This document shows, piece by piece, positions 9,298 through 17,210 of a stretch of 64,000 bases of DNA. Each line of letters opens with the position of its first letter. Position 1 is the first letter of the stretch. A program made the position numbers and the translations under genes. Source of the stretch: Paenibacillus sp. SZ31 (GTDB lineage Bacteria; Bacillota; Bacilli; Paenibacillales; Paenibacillaceae); the NCBI RefSeq assembly GCF_012912005.1, contig NZ_JABBEA010000010.1, forward strand, positions 168,825 through 232,824, read 5' to 3'. The notes beneath the pieces were generated by a model. It did no database searches. It worked only from the letters and a program-made list of their open reading frames with translations, and was not told the origin of the DNA.

Positions 9298-10224
9298 CTA
9301 TTTACGTAATTTCGGATCGAGTGCGTCGCGCAGACCGTCACCGAGCAAGTTAAATGCAAGCATAGTCAGAACCATCAGACCTGCCGGGAACCACATCCGC
9401 CAAGGATACAGCGTCCAGCCTGTGAGTGCGTCATTGATCATGGATCCTAGGGATGATCTCGGTGCAGATACACCAAGTCCGAGGAAGCTCAGAAACGCCT
9501 CTGCAAAGATTGCGTTAGGAATAGACAATGTCAAAGTTACGATAATCGGACCCACTGCATTTGGCAACAAGTGACGGAACAATTGACGTCCTGTACTTGC
9601 ACCCATGGAGCGTGCCGCGAGAATGAAGTCTCTGTTTTTGAGTTGCATAATCTCACCACGTACAATCCAAGACATACTGATCCAGCCTGTAATGGTGAGG
9701 GCAATGATGATGGTTGTCAGACTTGGTTCCAATACAACCAGCAACAAGATAACAACGAGCATGTAAGGCAGGGAATACAAGATTTCGGAGAACTTGTTCA
9801 TGATACCATCAACACGTCCGCCATAGTAACCCATAATAGCACCATAGATTACACCAATAACAAGGTCAATCAGAGCTGCTGCCAAACCTACAGTAAGGGA
9901 TACACGTGCACCAACCCATGTTCTTACCCATACATCACGACCAAGTTCATCCGTACCGAACCAATGCTCGGCACTAGGCGCTGCGTTGGCATTCATCAAA
10001 TCATTTGAATAGTAATTATAACTTGTAAACAAAGAAGTTGGACCAATCAAAGAGAAAATCACGACAAGAACCAATACACCCAGACTTATCATAGCAGCCT
10101 TATTGGTTGCAAGTCTGTACATGGCATCTTTAAAAAGGGATACACTTTCTTGCGGTTTAACCGCTGCCTGACTAGTCAGGTTAGTGTTCGCCGTTTCATT
10201 CTTTTTATTATTCGTGCCAGACAA
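9298..10224 (-). CDS. Peptide ABC transporter permease, OppC/DppC type
   Basis: Membrane subunit of the peptide importer. The 308-residue protein has a cytoplasmic N-terminal tail (about 1-40), a first membrane segment near 42-62, and five further segments in the binding-protein-dependent permease domain. The EAA loop is visible as AARSMGASTGRQLFRHLLPNAVGPI near 205-230. HWFGTDELGRDVWVR is the typical OppC signature after the first segment. It starts 2 nt downstream of the OppB-type stop, so the two permeases are probably translated together. Confidence 0.94.
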   Translation of the reverse strand: MSGTNNKKNETANTNLTSQAAVKPQESVSLFKDAMYRLATNKAAMISLGVLVLVVIFSLIGPTSLFTSYNYYSNDLMNANAAPSAEHWFGTDELGRDVWVRTWVGARVSLTVGLAAALIDLVIGVIYGAIMGYYGGRVDGIMNKFSEILYSLPYMLVVILLLVVLEPSLTTIIIALTITGWISMSWIVRGEIMQLKNRDFILAARSMGASTGRQLFRHLLPNAVGPIIVTLTLSIPNAIFAEAFLSFLGLGVSAPRSSLGSMINDALTGWTLYPWRMWFPAGLMVLTMLAFNLLGDGLRDALDPKLRK

Positions 10225-10226
10225 CG

Positions 10227-11159
10227 TTATGCCCCCTTCCGGCTTTCCAGCTTAATTCTAGGATCGATCAGCACGTAAGCAATATCTGTTAGGAAACGTG
10301 CCAACATGAGGAGAATACCATAGAAAATCGTGATTCCCATAATCATGGTGTAATCCCGGTTTGTGATACTTTCTACGAATACTTTACCAATTCCCCCGAT
10401 GTTAAAGATCTGTTCAATTACAACGGAACCTGTGATGATATTCGCTGTCATTGGACCAACATAAGTTACTACCGGTAGAATACCGTTTCTTACAACGTGT
10501 TTAAACATAATCGCTGGCCATTTCAAACCTTTGGCTTTAGCTGTTTTGATATAATCTGCATGTAAAACTTCCAGCATGCTTGAACGAGTCAATCGTGCGA
10601 TAAAGGCAATTGGTGATGCAGACAATGCTGCAACTGGGAGAACATAGTCAAGTGGTCCGTCGAAGCCCATAACGTTGAACCATCCCAATTTGAAGGCAAA
10701 TAGATACTGTAGTAATGATGCGAGCAAGAAGCTCGGAACAGCAATACCTATGACAGCTATGACCATTGTGACATCATCAATTAATTTGCGATGATAGACT
10801 GCTGCGAGAAGACCCAGCAATACACCAACAACAATGGAGATAATGATCGCAAAGATACCAAGCTTCAGTGAAGCAGTGAATGTTTCAGCAATCATACTGG
10901 ACACATCGCGATTCAAATATTTCATTGAAACCCCGAAATCTCCTTTGACAATTCCACCCATATACTTCAGGTATTGTTCATACATCGGCTTATCCAGTCC
11001 ATACTTGGTTTCCAAGAGTGCACGGATTTCAGGTGATACTTTTTTCTCGGATGTAAAAGGGTCACCAGGAATGGCCTTCATCAGGAAGAAAGTCATCGAT
11101 GCGAGTATGAAAAGCGATAGCAGCATAAATAGTAGTTTTTTCAAAACGTACTTAACCAA
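10227..11159 (-). CDS. Peptide ABC transporter permease, OppB/DppB type
   Basis: Second membrane subunit of the importer. I begin it at TTG 11159, which lies 10 nt after GGAGG (11174-11170) and gives VKYVLKKLLFMLLSLFIL, a normal OppB N-terminus. Upstream in-frame codons would add an unlikely 50-residue hydrophobic extension. The resulting 310 residues match the family. It has one N-terminal membrane segment, an external loop with PGDPF and the permease domain with an EAA-like loop, KTAKAKGLKWPAIMFKHV, near 210-228. Confidence 0.92.
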   Translation of the reverse strand: MVKYVLKKLLFMLLSLFILASMTFFLMKAIPGDPFTSEKKVSPEIRALLETKYGLDKPMYEQYLKYMGGIVKGDFGVSMKYLNRDVSSMIAETFTASLKLGIFAIIISIVVGVLLGLLAAVYHRKLIDDVTMVIAVIGIAVPSFLLASLLQYLFAFKLGWFNVMGFDGPLDYVLPVAALSASPIAFIARLTRSSMLEVLHADYIKTAKAKGLKWPAIMFKHVVRNGILPVVTYVGPMTANIITGSVVIEQIFNIGGIGKVFVESITNRDYTMIMGITIFYGILLMLARFLTDIAYVLIDPRIKLESRKGA

Positions 11160-11287
11160 CCCTTGCACACCTCCACAAACAATATTTTGTATACAAATCG
11201 ATTGTAGAATTAGACAGAAATAAAGTCCAATCCATTTATCGGAAATTTCAAGAATTATAAGGAAAATCGGTGCACATACAAAAAAAT

Positions 11288-11321
11288 CGGGATATATATG
11301 GAATTCCACATATATATCCCG
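11288..11321 (-). terminator. Terminator-like hairpin between the binding protein and permease genes
   Basis: Perfect 13-bp inverted repeat (11288-11300 with 11309-11321), 8-nt loop GAATTCCA, followed on the minus strand by A then a T run. The gene pair it separates belongs to one transporter, so partial read-through would lower permease and ATPase output relative to the abundant lipoprotein. Confidence 0.85.
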
Positions 11322-11349
11322 AAGTAATCATATTAGACTTCAGAACAAC

Positions 11350-13047
11350 TTATTTCTCTTCCAGATATGCACGAGTGAAGTCAATAGCTCCACTGAAATC
11401 AAGTTGTACGTCTTTCAGGTAAGGCTTAGTCAAAGATACGTTAGTGTAGTAATAGATTGGCATAACGCCCATTTCATCTTGAATCAGGATTTTCTCAGCG
11501 TCAGCAAATGCAGCCATACGTGCAGCTGGATCAGCAGATTTCACAGTGTCTTTAACATCTTTGTCATACTGTTCGTTGCTGAATTTGGAATCATTGTTTG
11601 TGTTTCCAGTAGTCCACATTTCCAAGAAGTTGTATGGATCGTTGTAGTCAGCAGACCAGCCTGCACGAGCGACTTGGAAGTTTTGGTTTTGACGATTCTC
11701 AAGGAATACGCCCCACTCTTGGTTTTCTGATTTCACGTCAACACCAAGATTTTGTTTCCACATATCAGCAATTGCCAACGCAATTTTCGCGTGACCGTCA
11801 CTTGTGTTGTAGATCAAAGTAACAGCTGGCAATGTTGTGTAACCTTCTTCTTTCATACCTTCAGCAAGCAATGCTTTAGCTTCTTCTACATTTTCAGTGA
11901 AGTAATCGTCTTTGTGCTCATCACGGAACTCGCCGTTTTCACCACGGATACCTGGAGGTACAAAGCCGAATGCTGGAATTTGTCCACCTTGTGTTACTTT
12001 GTCAACGATCAGTTGACGGTTAATGGACATTGCAAATGCTTTACGGATTTTAACGTTGTTGAATGGTGCTTCATTTACGTTGAACTGATAGTAGTACGTA
12101 CTTGCAATACCAGTAGCTTTGAACTCGTCCGGCAATTCCGCTTTTACAGAAGGAATTTGATCGGATGGAATTTCACCGTTAGGTGCACCAGTGTAGTCCA
12201 ATTGTCCTGATTTGTAAGCTTGCAGTTCAGAAGCACTGCTGTTAGTCAGGGACATATCGATTTGAGCCAATTTGATGTCGGCAGCTGCATGATAGCCATC
12301 GTTTTTCTTCACAACAATTTTTTGACCTTTAGCGTATTGATCCATTACGAATGGTCCGTTAACGATCATGTTTTTGTAGTCTGTGAAGAATTTGTCATTC
12401 GTGTCAGCAGATGCATGTACTGGGTAGTACGTGTAGAATGCTGTCAGACCCAAGAAGTAAGGTGTTGGGTTTTCCAACGTTACTTCCAGTGTGTTCGCAT
12501 CAGTAGCTTTAACGCCTACTTGTGAGAACTCTGTGATTTTAGTACCAGTGTATGTTTCGTCTTTGCTGAGGTTGTAACCTTCAGCGCCTTTGATGTAGTA
12601 CAATTGGTAAGCATATGGAGAAGCTGTTTCCGGTTTCAAAGCACGTTCCCAAGAACGAACAAAGTCTTCGGCAGTGATTGCATCACCGTTGCTCCATTTA
12701 GCTTCCGGGTTCAGGTTGAAAACATATTTCAAACCATCTTCGGAGATTGTCCAGTCTTTAGCTACGCCTGCTTGTTCTTTACCATCAGCATCGATGCGTA
12801 CAAGACCTTCATACAAGAATTTCAAAACTGTGTTGGTTTGGCTGTCTTTTGCTTGAGCCGGGTCCAACGTAGGAGGTTCAGCTGACAGGTTGATTTTCAA
12901 GATTTGATCTTTAGCAAGACCATTTCCTTCGTTTGCAGAACCAGTATCGGTGTTACCTGTGCCTTCGTTTTTCGATCCGCACGCTGCAAGTACGGTACCG
13001 AACGCCAAAATCAGCGTCAAAAGGACTAATAGACTTTTCCTTTTCAT
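11350..13047 (-). CDS. Oligopeptide-binding lipoprotein (OppA/DppA family)
   Basis: Extracytoplasmic solute-binding protein of family 5, which captures peptides for the importer encoded next. The 565-residue product starts with a signal peptide ending in a lipobox, LAAC (Cys about 22), so it is lipid-anchored. Family features include DPAQAKDSQTNTVLKFLYEGL near 60 and the WSNGDAITAEDFVRSW motif near 115. Its closest general pattern is OppA-type, which accepts oligopeptides, but the ligand cannot be read from sequence. The start ATG 13047 follows a GGGGG site. First gene of the transporter operon. Confidence 0.94.
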   Translation of the reverse strand: MKRKSLLVLLTLILAFGTVLAACGSKNEGTGNTDTGSANEGNGLAKDQILKINLSAEPPTLDPAQAKDSQTNTVLKFLYEGLVRIDADGKEQAGVAKDWTISEDGLKYVFNLNPEAKWSNGDAITAEDFVRSWERALKPETASPYAYQLYYIKGAEGYNLSKDETYTGTKITEFSQVGVKATDANTLEVTLENPTPYFLGLTAFYTYYPVHASADTNDKFFTDYKNMIVNGPFVMDQYAKGQKIVVKKNDGYHAAADIKLAQIDMSLTNSSASELQAYKSGQLDYTGAPNGEIPSDQIPSVKAELPDEFKATGIASTYYYQFNVNEAPFNNVKIRKAFAMSINRQLIVDKVTQGGQIPAFGFVPPGIRGENGEFRDEHKDDYFTENVEEAKALLAEGMKEEGYTTLPAVTLIYNTSDGHAKIALAIADMWKQNLGVDVKSENQEWGVFLENRQNQNFQVARAGWSADYNDPYNFLEMWTTGNTNNDSKFSNEQYDKDVKDTVKSADPAARMAAFADAEKILIQDEMGVMPIYYYTNVSLTKPYLKDVQLDFSGAIDFTRAYLEEK

Positions 13048-13118
13048 CTAACACGTTCCCCCTAAATTGATATGGTTTATATGTTTATAGATTATACAAC
13101 CACCGGTCAAAAAAATCT

Positions 13119-13143
13119 ACATTACTTTTTCAGAAAGTAATGT
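13119..13143 (-). terminator. Terminator after the DUF3397 gene
   Basis: Perfect 10-bp stem (13119-13128 with 13134-13143) and a 5-nt loop. On the minus strand TAGA precedes the T run, so the T tract is slightly displaced; on the plus strand seven T follow directly. It lies about 60 nt beyond the DUF3397 stop. Confidence 0.7.
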
Positions 13144-13200
13144 TTTTTTCAGTTTTCGACAAAATCGACACATTTTTTAGCCCTTTTGCGTTATGTATCC

Positions 13201-13575
13201 TCACATCTGTTGCATGAAGTATCTAAATAATCCAAATAAAGTAAACAAAATATACCCGAAACTCATGATGACGAAAGACATGCGCCATACGGCCCGGAAC
13301 ATTCTACCCCTATCGACCTTCCCTTTTAGTCGATTTTGCGCACCCCCGATGAATCCAAGTGCTACTAGTATGAGTATTAATGTCAGATAAAAACCAAAAT
13401 TCGAGTCAAATGTTAAGTTGAATAACGCTGAAACTGAAAATACAAGAAAAAAAGTGGTTACATCCATTGCCATTCGCAACGCTGTGCGTTTGTCTTTTTT
13501 CCAAATGTACATTCCCCAATATACAAGAAAGAACGGAAAAAAAGGTAGTATGCTCAATACAATAAAAAGTCCCAT
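13201..13575 (-). CDS. DUF3397-family membrane protein
   Basis: Integral membrane protein of unknown function, 124 residues, with four hydrophobic segments at about 3-22, 36-52, 60-77 and 100-120, and basic loops between. The pattern fits the DUF3397 family found in Bacilli next to panE and bshC. Its ATG overlaps the panE stop by one nucleotide (TAATG), indicating translational coupling. In this window the peptide transporter operon separates it from bshC. Confidence 0.7.
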   Translation of the reverse strand: MGLFIVLSILPFFPFFLVYWGMYIWKKDKRTALRMAMDVTTFFLVFSVSALFNLTFDSNFGFYLTLILILVALGFIGGAQNRLKGKVDRGRMFRAVWRMSFVIMSFGYILFTLFGLFRYFMQQM

Positions 13576-14543
13576 TAACTCACTCCTTCCGGTTGCATTC
13601 CTTCAATCAGATGAAGCAGTATTTCATGTGTAGGTGCAGCAAGGCCTGACTTTTGTGCCATCCTTACAATATGTCCGTTGATTGATCCGACTTCTGTGCC
13701 ACGTCCTTGGAGAACATCTGCAAGCATCGAGGAAGTATTCGTGGCTGTGGAACGACAGACACCGATCAGTTGCTCCCACATATCCTGATCTAGCCTTATT
13801 CCACTGGCTGAGTAGATTACCAGTGTTTCATCATATAACTGTCGCATAAGCTTCTTGCGATCTTCCTTAATGATCAATTCACCATTGGGGATTCGCCATA
13901 ATGCCGTAAGCGGGTTAATGACCGCGTTGATCAACAGTTTCCTGTATATCAGCTTATCGATTTCATTCGACACTGTACAGTCAAATCCTGCCTGCTGCAG
14001 AAGTCTCGAAAGAGTAAATGTTCTCTCCTCCTCTATTGAGGTAGGAGCTTCGATAGGTATGTTGCGCCTTCCCAGTCTGGTTTCACCTGCACTCGCCCGA
14101 GTGACCTGATACTGGGCACGCTTCGCACCCTCTGTTGTAATCGCGCTGCATATAAGGGAATGCGGCAAAGCAGCTTGTAATTTCTCCAGATGGCCCATCC
14201 CATTTTGGAAGCACGCGATGTTTATCACATGATCTTTCAATGGACCAACCTCATGAATGAACTCGTCAATGCTTGTTTGCTTAACCATGAGCAATAACCA
14301 CTCTCCAGGCGTGCGCTCCCATGTGTCCGACAGCTCGTTTATCGGTTTTGCCTGTATCTGATCTGGTTGAATATGTATCTTCCCGTCTTGTTCCACGATC
14401 GTTACTCCATCACGACTTAGTAAATCTACCTGAGCGGATGTTCTGGTCCAAAATCGAACTTCGTTACCTGCTGCCAGCAGTTTTCCGCCATACAAAAGTC
14501 CCAGTGACCCCGCTCCTACGATGTCAATGATCATATGATGCAC
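13575..14543 (-). CDS. panE: Ketopantoate reductase family protein (2-dehydropantoate 2-reductase)
   Basis: Reduces ketopantoate to pantoate with NADPH in pantothenate/CoA synthesis. The 322-residue product has an N-terminal Rossmann motif GAGSLGLLYGGKL (about 10-22), the catalytic-region KLLINAVINPLTAL near 208-221, and a C-terminal helical domain ending EILLHLIEGM. Two starts are possible, ATG 14543 and ATG 14534 (MIIDIVGAGS); the second gives the more usual N-terminus. Ketopantoate reductase paralogues are common, so the exact substrate is inferred. The gene order resembles ylbQ near bshC in B. subtilis. Confidence 0.85.
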   Translation of the reverse strand: MHHMIIDIVGAGSLGLLYGGKLLAAGNEVRFWTRTSAQVDLLSRDGVTIVEQDGKIHIQPDQIQAKPINELSDTWERTPGEWLLLMVKQTSIDEFIHEVGPLKDHVINIACFQNGMGHLEKLQAALPHSLICSAITTEGAKRAQYQVTRASAGETRLGRRNIPIEAPTSIEEERTFTLSRLLQQAGFDCTVSNEIDKLIYRKLLINAVINPLTALWRIPNGELIIKEDRKKLMRQLYDETLVIYSASGIRLDQDMWEQLIGVCRSTATNTSSMLADVLQGRGTEVGSINGHIVRMAQKSGLAAPTHEILLHLIEGMQPEGVS

Positions 14544-14606
14544 TCCTCTCCGCTTCAGTAGTTGCTCTTCTCTTATCTATAATAGAACAAAATCACCAAA
14601 CTAAAA

Positions 14607-14647
14607 ACCCGTCATACCTGCCGTTACGTAACGGAGGTGTGGCGGGT
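14607..14647 (-). terminator. Terminator of the RsfA-like gene
   Basis: Stem of ACCCG/CGGGT and an inner CGTTACGTAACG palindrome with small internal loops, followed on the minus strand by TTTTTAG. Confidence 0.75.
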
Positions 14648-14684
14648 CTATATCTGACTTTTGCAAATCAAAGGCCTGTTCTTG

Positions 14685-15335
14685 CTATTCAATTCGTTCC
14701 AGGTTCCCGTTGGCATCCATCTTGAAACGTGTTTTGAGTTCCTCTTCTTCTTCAGACAAAAATGCGAGTCTGCGAGCCCGATCCATAATCTGAATCAAAG
14801 CTTTGTAATCGTCATTCACCACACGGTAATCCGTTTGTACTTCGTTCACTTCCTTGGAGAGACGGTCATTCTCGCACCGTAGTTCAAGCAATTCATCTTC
14901 TTTCTCCCGAAGCTCCTTCTCGAGCATCTTGAGCTGACGACTGCTCTCCTGCACTGTTCCTTTCCATTGTCGCAGGAAGCGGATTACAGCATCCATAGAT
15001 AATGAATCGTCCGAGATCCCATCTGATTTATACAGATGTTCTTCGGTATCCAGTGTAGACAGAGCTGCAACCTGCGGTCCCAGCATAGCCGGCTGCTTTC
15101 TGAGATAACTACGTTTTTGCCGTTGTGCCTTGGCGTTACTGATAGCAGACTCATACTTTTTACGTACACAGCTGTTCCAGCGAAAACCGCATGCGGCAGA
15201 AGTTCTGCCTATTTTTTCGCCTACCTCTTCAAAAGCGGCCAGTTGTGTGCTACCTTCCCGAATATGACGCAAAGTAACCTCAGCTAATATCAAATCGTCT
15301 TCTGTACTCCAAGCATCCTGTCTCACTGCAGTCAT
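14685..15335 (-). CDS. RsfA-family (YlbO-like) transcriptional regulator
   Basis: Myb/SANT-like DNA-binding regulator of the family that includes B. subtilis RsfA, a forespore-specific regulator. The N-terminus (MTAVRQDAWSTEDDLILAEV) and the segment GRTSAACGFRWNSCVRKKYE near 55-75 form the Myb-like domain. The C-terminal half (about 130-185) is a strongly predicted coiled coil rich in Glu and Leu. I start at ATG 15335, preceded by GGAGGG with 9 nt spacing, giving 216 residues; an upstream in-frame start adds eight residues without a good ribosome site. It neighbours panE as ylbO neighbours ylbQ in Bacillus. Confidence 0.85.
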   Translation of the reverse strand: MTAVRQDAWSTEDDLILAEVTLRHIREGSTQLAAFEEVGEKIGRTSAACGFRWNSCVRKKYESAISNAKAQRQKRSYLRKQPAMLGPQVAALSTLDTEEHLYKSDGISDDSLSMDAVIRFLRQWKGTVQESSRQLKMLEKELREKEDELLELRCENDRLSKEVNEVQTDYRVVNDDYKALIQIMDRARRLAFLSEEEEELKTRFKMDANGNLERIE

Positions 15336-15576
15336 GCTATAATACCCTCCTAACAACATCCTAAAATAACCGTCCGCATTACCGGAAGCCCGGTATGTGA
15401 ATTAGGTATAAAAGCTGCTTCATTCATTCTTATGCCTCTCATAGAGTTCATAGAATTGATTTCATACTAAAATGTATTTCCACATTTAGGCTTGCTCATA
15501 CGTAACATATGTAAAACTACTCCTGCTTTACTTGCTACAGGGCAAAAAAAAGAATTCGCTTTCATATCCAATTTTG

Positions 15577-15605
15577 TTTACACGTTTTTCCTTTCCCGGT
15601 ATAAT
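15577..15605 (+). promoter_or_regulatory. Putative sigma-A promoter of the DUF2626 gene
   Basis: TTTACA (15577-15582), 17-nt spacer, TATAAT (15600-15605). About 45 nt before the start codon. Confidence 0.75.
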
Positions 15606-15651
15606 GTTGTGTAGACAATCTATGATCGCACTTAGGAGAGGAGGATTTACC

Positions 15652-15888
15652 GTGGCACGCATGTTTCGGGTACTCGGGTTCTTCACGCTTGCGATTGGCC
15701 TGATGGCTTTTGCGGGAGATCTGGTCGAAATGGCTTTGCTTTTTTTCCTGCAGACTGCGTTTTTTGTCATTTTGGGATACTTGAAATTTACTGAACGAAC
15801 GTACATATTGCTCTTCTGGGGTTATATGATCGTGACATTCTCGGGGTTCAGCTACTGGACCGTATTCCAAATGGGGTTGCCGCTCTAA
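15652..15888 (+). CDS. DUF2626-family small membrane protein
   Basis: A 78-residue protein with two or three membrane segments, beginning VARMFRVLGFFTLAIGLMAFAGD and containing LLFFLQTAFFVILGYLKFTERTYI. This matches my recollection of the DUF2626 family in Bacilli. Function is unknown. The start is GTG 15652, 7 nt after AGGAGG; the longer open frame upstream is not preceded by a ribosome site and would run through the promoter. It is a single-gene unit between oppositely directed neighbours. Confidence 0.75.
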   Translation: MARMFRVLGFFTLAIGLMAFAGDLVEMALLFFLQTAFFVILGYLKFTERTYILLFWGYMIVTFSGFSYWTVFQMGLPL

Positions 15889-15895
15889 TCCACCT

Positions 15896-15936
15896 GCAAC
15901 ATCAAAGTGATCCGGCATCAGTCGGGTTGCTTTTTT
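15896..15936 (+). terminator. Possible terminator after the DUF2626 gene
   Basis: GCAAC (15896-15900) can pair with GTTGC (15926-15930), enclosing a short CCG/CGG hairpin, and six T follow. The stem has a large internal loop, so this is tentative. Confidence 0.4.
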
Positions 15937-16010
15937 GTTATGTTCAGATTAAATGATGGTTCGTGGTGTTATGTAACCACTAAGGATATTTCACGTATTT
16001 GTTTCATATA

Positions 16011-16039
16011 TTGTCTGGAAGACAACAAGCCTGTACTAT
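16011..16039 (+). promoter_or_regulatory. Putative promoter of the coiled-coil protein gene
   Basis: TTGTCT (16011-16016), 17-nt spacer, TACTAT (16034-16039). The start codon is 33 nt downstream. Confidence 0.55.
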
Positions 16040-16071
16040 TGTCATTTAAGAAGTAGAAAGGAGAATGATCG

Positions 16072-17151
16072 GTGAAACGTCAATACGGCATTAACGCCTT
16101 TATATTATGCATCATTGTATTTCTTCAACTACCATCAACTTATGCCTATGGAGAGTCTTCACCCGAGGATACACGTGAAATATTGCAAAAAAGTCTATCC
16201 ATCGTCGAAATCGATCATGAAATCGAACGCATCTCAGAAAGGCAGAAGCAGCTGGCTCAACAATACGAGACATTATCCATCCAGCTTCAGGAACAGGAAC
16301 AGCAGATACATATTCAGCAAGATCGGGCCGGGGCTGTGGTAAGATCCTACTATACCGGTGAACGTGACAGTCTTCTCATGACGGTCCTGGGAGCCAGGTC
16401 ATTCAAAGACCTGTTTGTACTGTATGATTATTACCAAATTATTATAGGACGGGATCAGGCTGTGCTAGACAAGTATCAGGAACGTTATCGCGACCTGCAA
16501 CAGACTTCCACTCAGATTCGTCAGACTACAGCAGAATTATCTGAAATGAAGACTAATCTTCAAAACCAGCGGGAACGTGTAGTCGCCCTGCAAAAAGAAG
16601 TGGACGCCCAAATAGCCACCAGCGGAGATGCGGCAGCGATTCAAAAACTGATGGATGAACTGACTCTCTATTGGGAGAACATAGGCATCTATGAGGTGAA
16701 ACGATATTTCAAAGCTTTGGCATCTGCCATGCAGAACCTTCCAGACTTTATTCAAGAGCAAAACGGAGGTATTTCCACAACCGGAACAACGTATACAATT
16801 CGAATTGGCCAGGATGAGCTTAATGCGTTTCTTCGTTCCCAGAATTCCATCTTTGAAGACTTTGCTTTTAAGTTCAATCAGGATAAGATTACAGCTTCCG
16901 GTCAGCGGGATCAATTGCAACTAAGCATTGAAGGACATTATACGGTAGAAAATGAACCTCAAAACTCCATACGTTTTCATGTGGACAAACTTGTATTCAA
17001 TCAGCTTGAATTACCAGACACTACTCGCCGAATGCTGGAAAGAGAATTTGACCTTGGATTCTATCCACAGAAAATTCTGTCCTTTGTCAAAGCCACTGAT
17101 GTATCAACAAGTGAGGGTGTACTGGAAGTAAAACTGGCTATATCTTTTTAG
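16072..17151 (+). CDS. Secreted coiled-coil protein resembling the N-terminal domain of CwlO/PcsB-type hydrolases
   Basis: Exported protein of unknown function, 359 residues. A signal peptide (about 1-26) is followed by two coiled-coil arms (about 42-85 and 128-180). Between them lies RSYYTGERDSLLMTVLGARSFKDLF, the turn motif seen between the helices of CwlO/PcsB/EnvC-like regulators of cell-wall hydrolysis. The C-terminal part (about 225-359) is not an NlpC/P60 or M23 peptidase: I see no catalytic Cys/His or zinc motif. It looks like a beta-rich domain (ITASGQRDQLQLSIEGHY). GTG 16072 is preceded by AAAGGAG. Possibly a regulator or partner of a cell-wall hydrolase; this is inference from the coiled-coil motif only. 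Confidence 0.7.
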   Translation: MKRQYGINAFILCIIVFLQLPSTYAYGESSPEDTREILQKSLSIVEIDHEIERISERQKQLAQQYETLSIQLQEQEQQIHIQQDRAGAVVRSYYTGERDSLLMTVLGARSFKDLFVLYDYYQIIIGRDQAVLDKYQERYRDLQQTSTQIRQTTAELSEMKTNLQNQRERVVALQKEVDAQIATSGDAAAIQKLMDELTLYWENIGIYEVKRYFKALASAMQNLPDFIQEQNGGISTTGTTYTIRIGQDELNAFLRSQNSIFEDFAFKFNQDKITASGQRDQLQLSIEGHYTVENEPQNSIRFHVDKLVFNQLELPDTTRRMLEREFDLGFYPQKILSFVKATDVSTSEGVLEVKLAISF

Positions 17152-17210
17152 AGGGCTTCATTCCATCTTCTCGGTACTGAAAACCAAACTTTTTGAACAC
17201 GAACTTAAAG

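Noticed and set aside
11160..11309. 50-codon N-terminal extension of the OppB-type permease
   Set aside because: The extension has no homologous counterpart and overlaps the hairpin after the binding-protein gene; a good GGAGG site places the start at TTG 11159.
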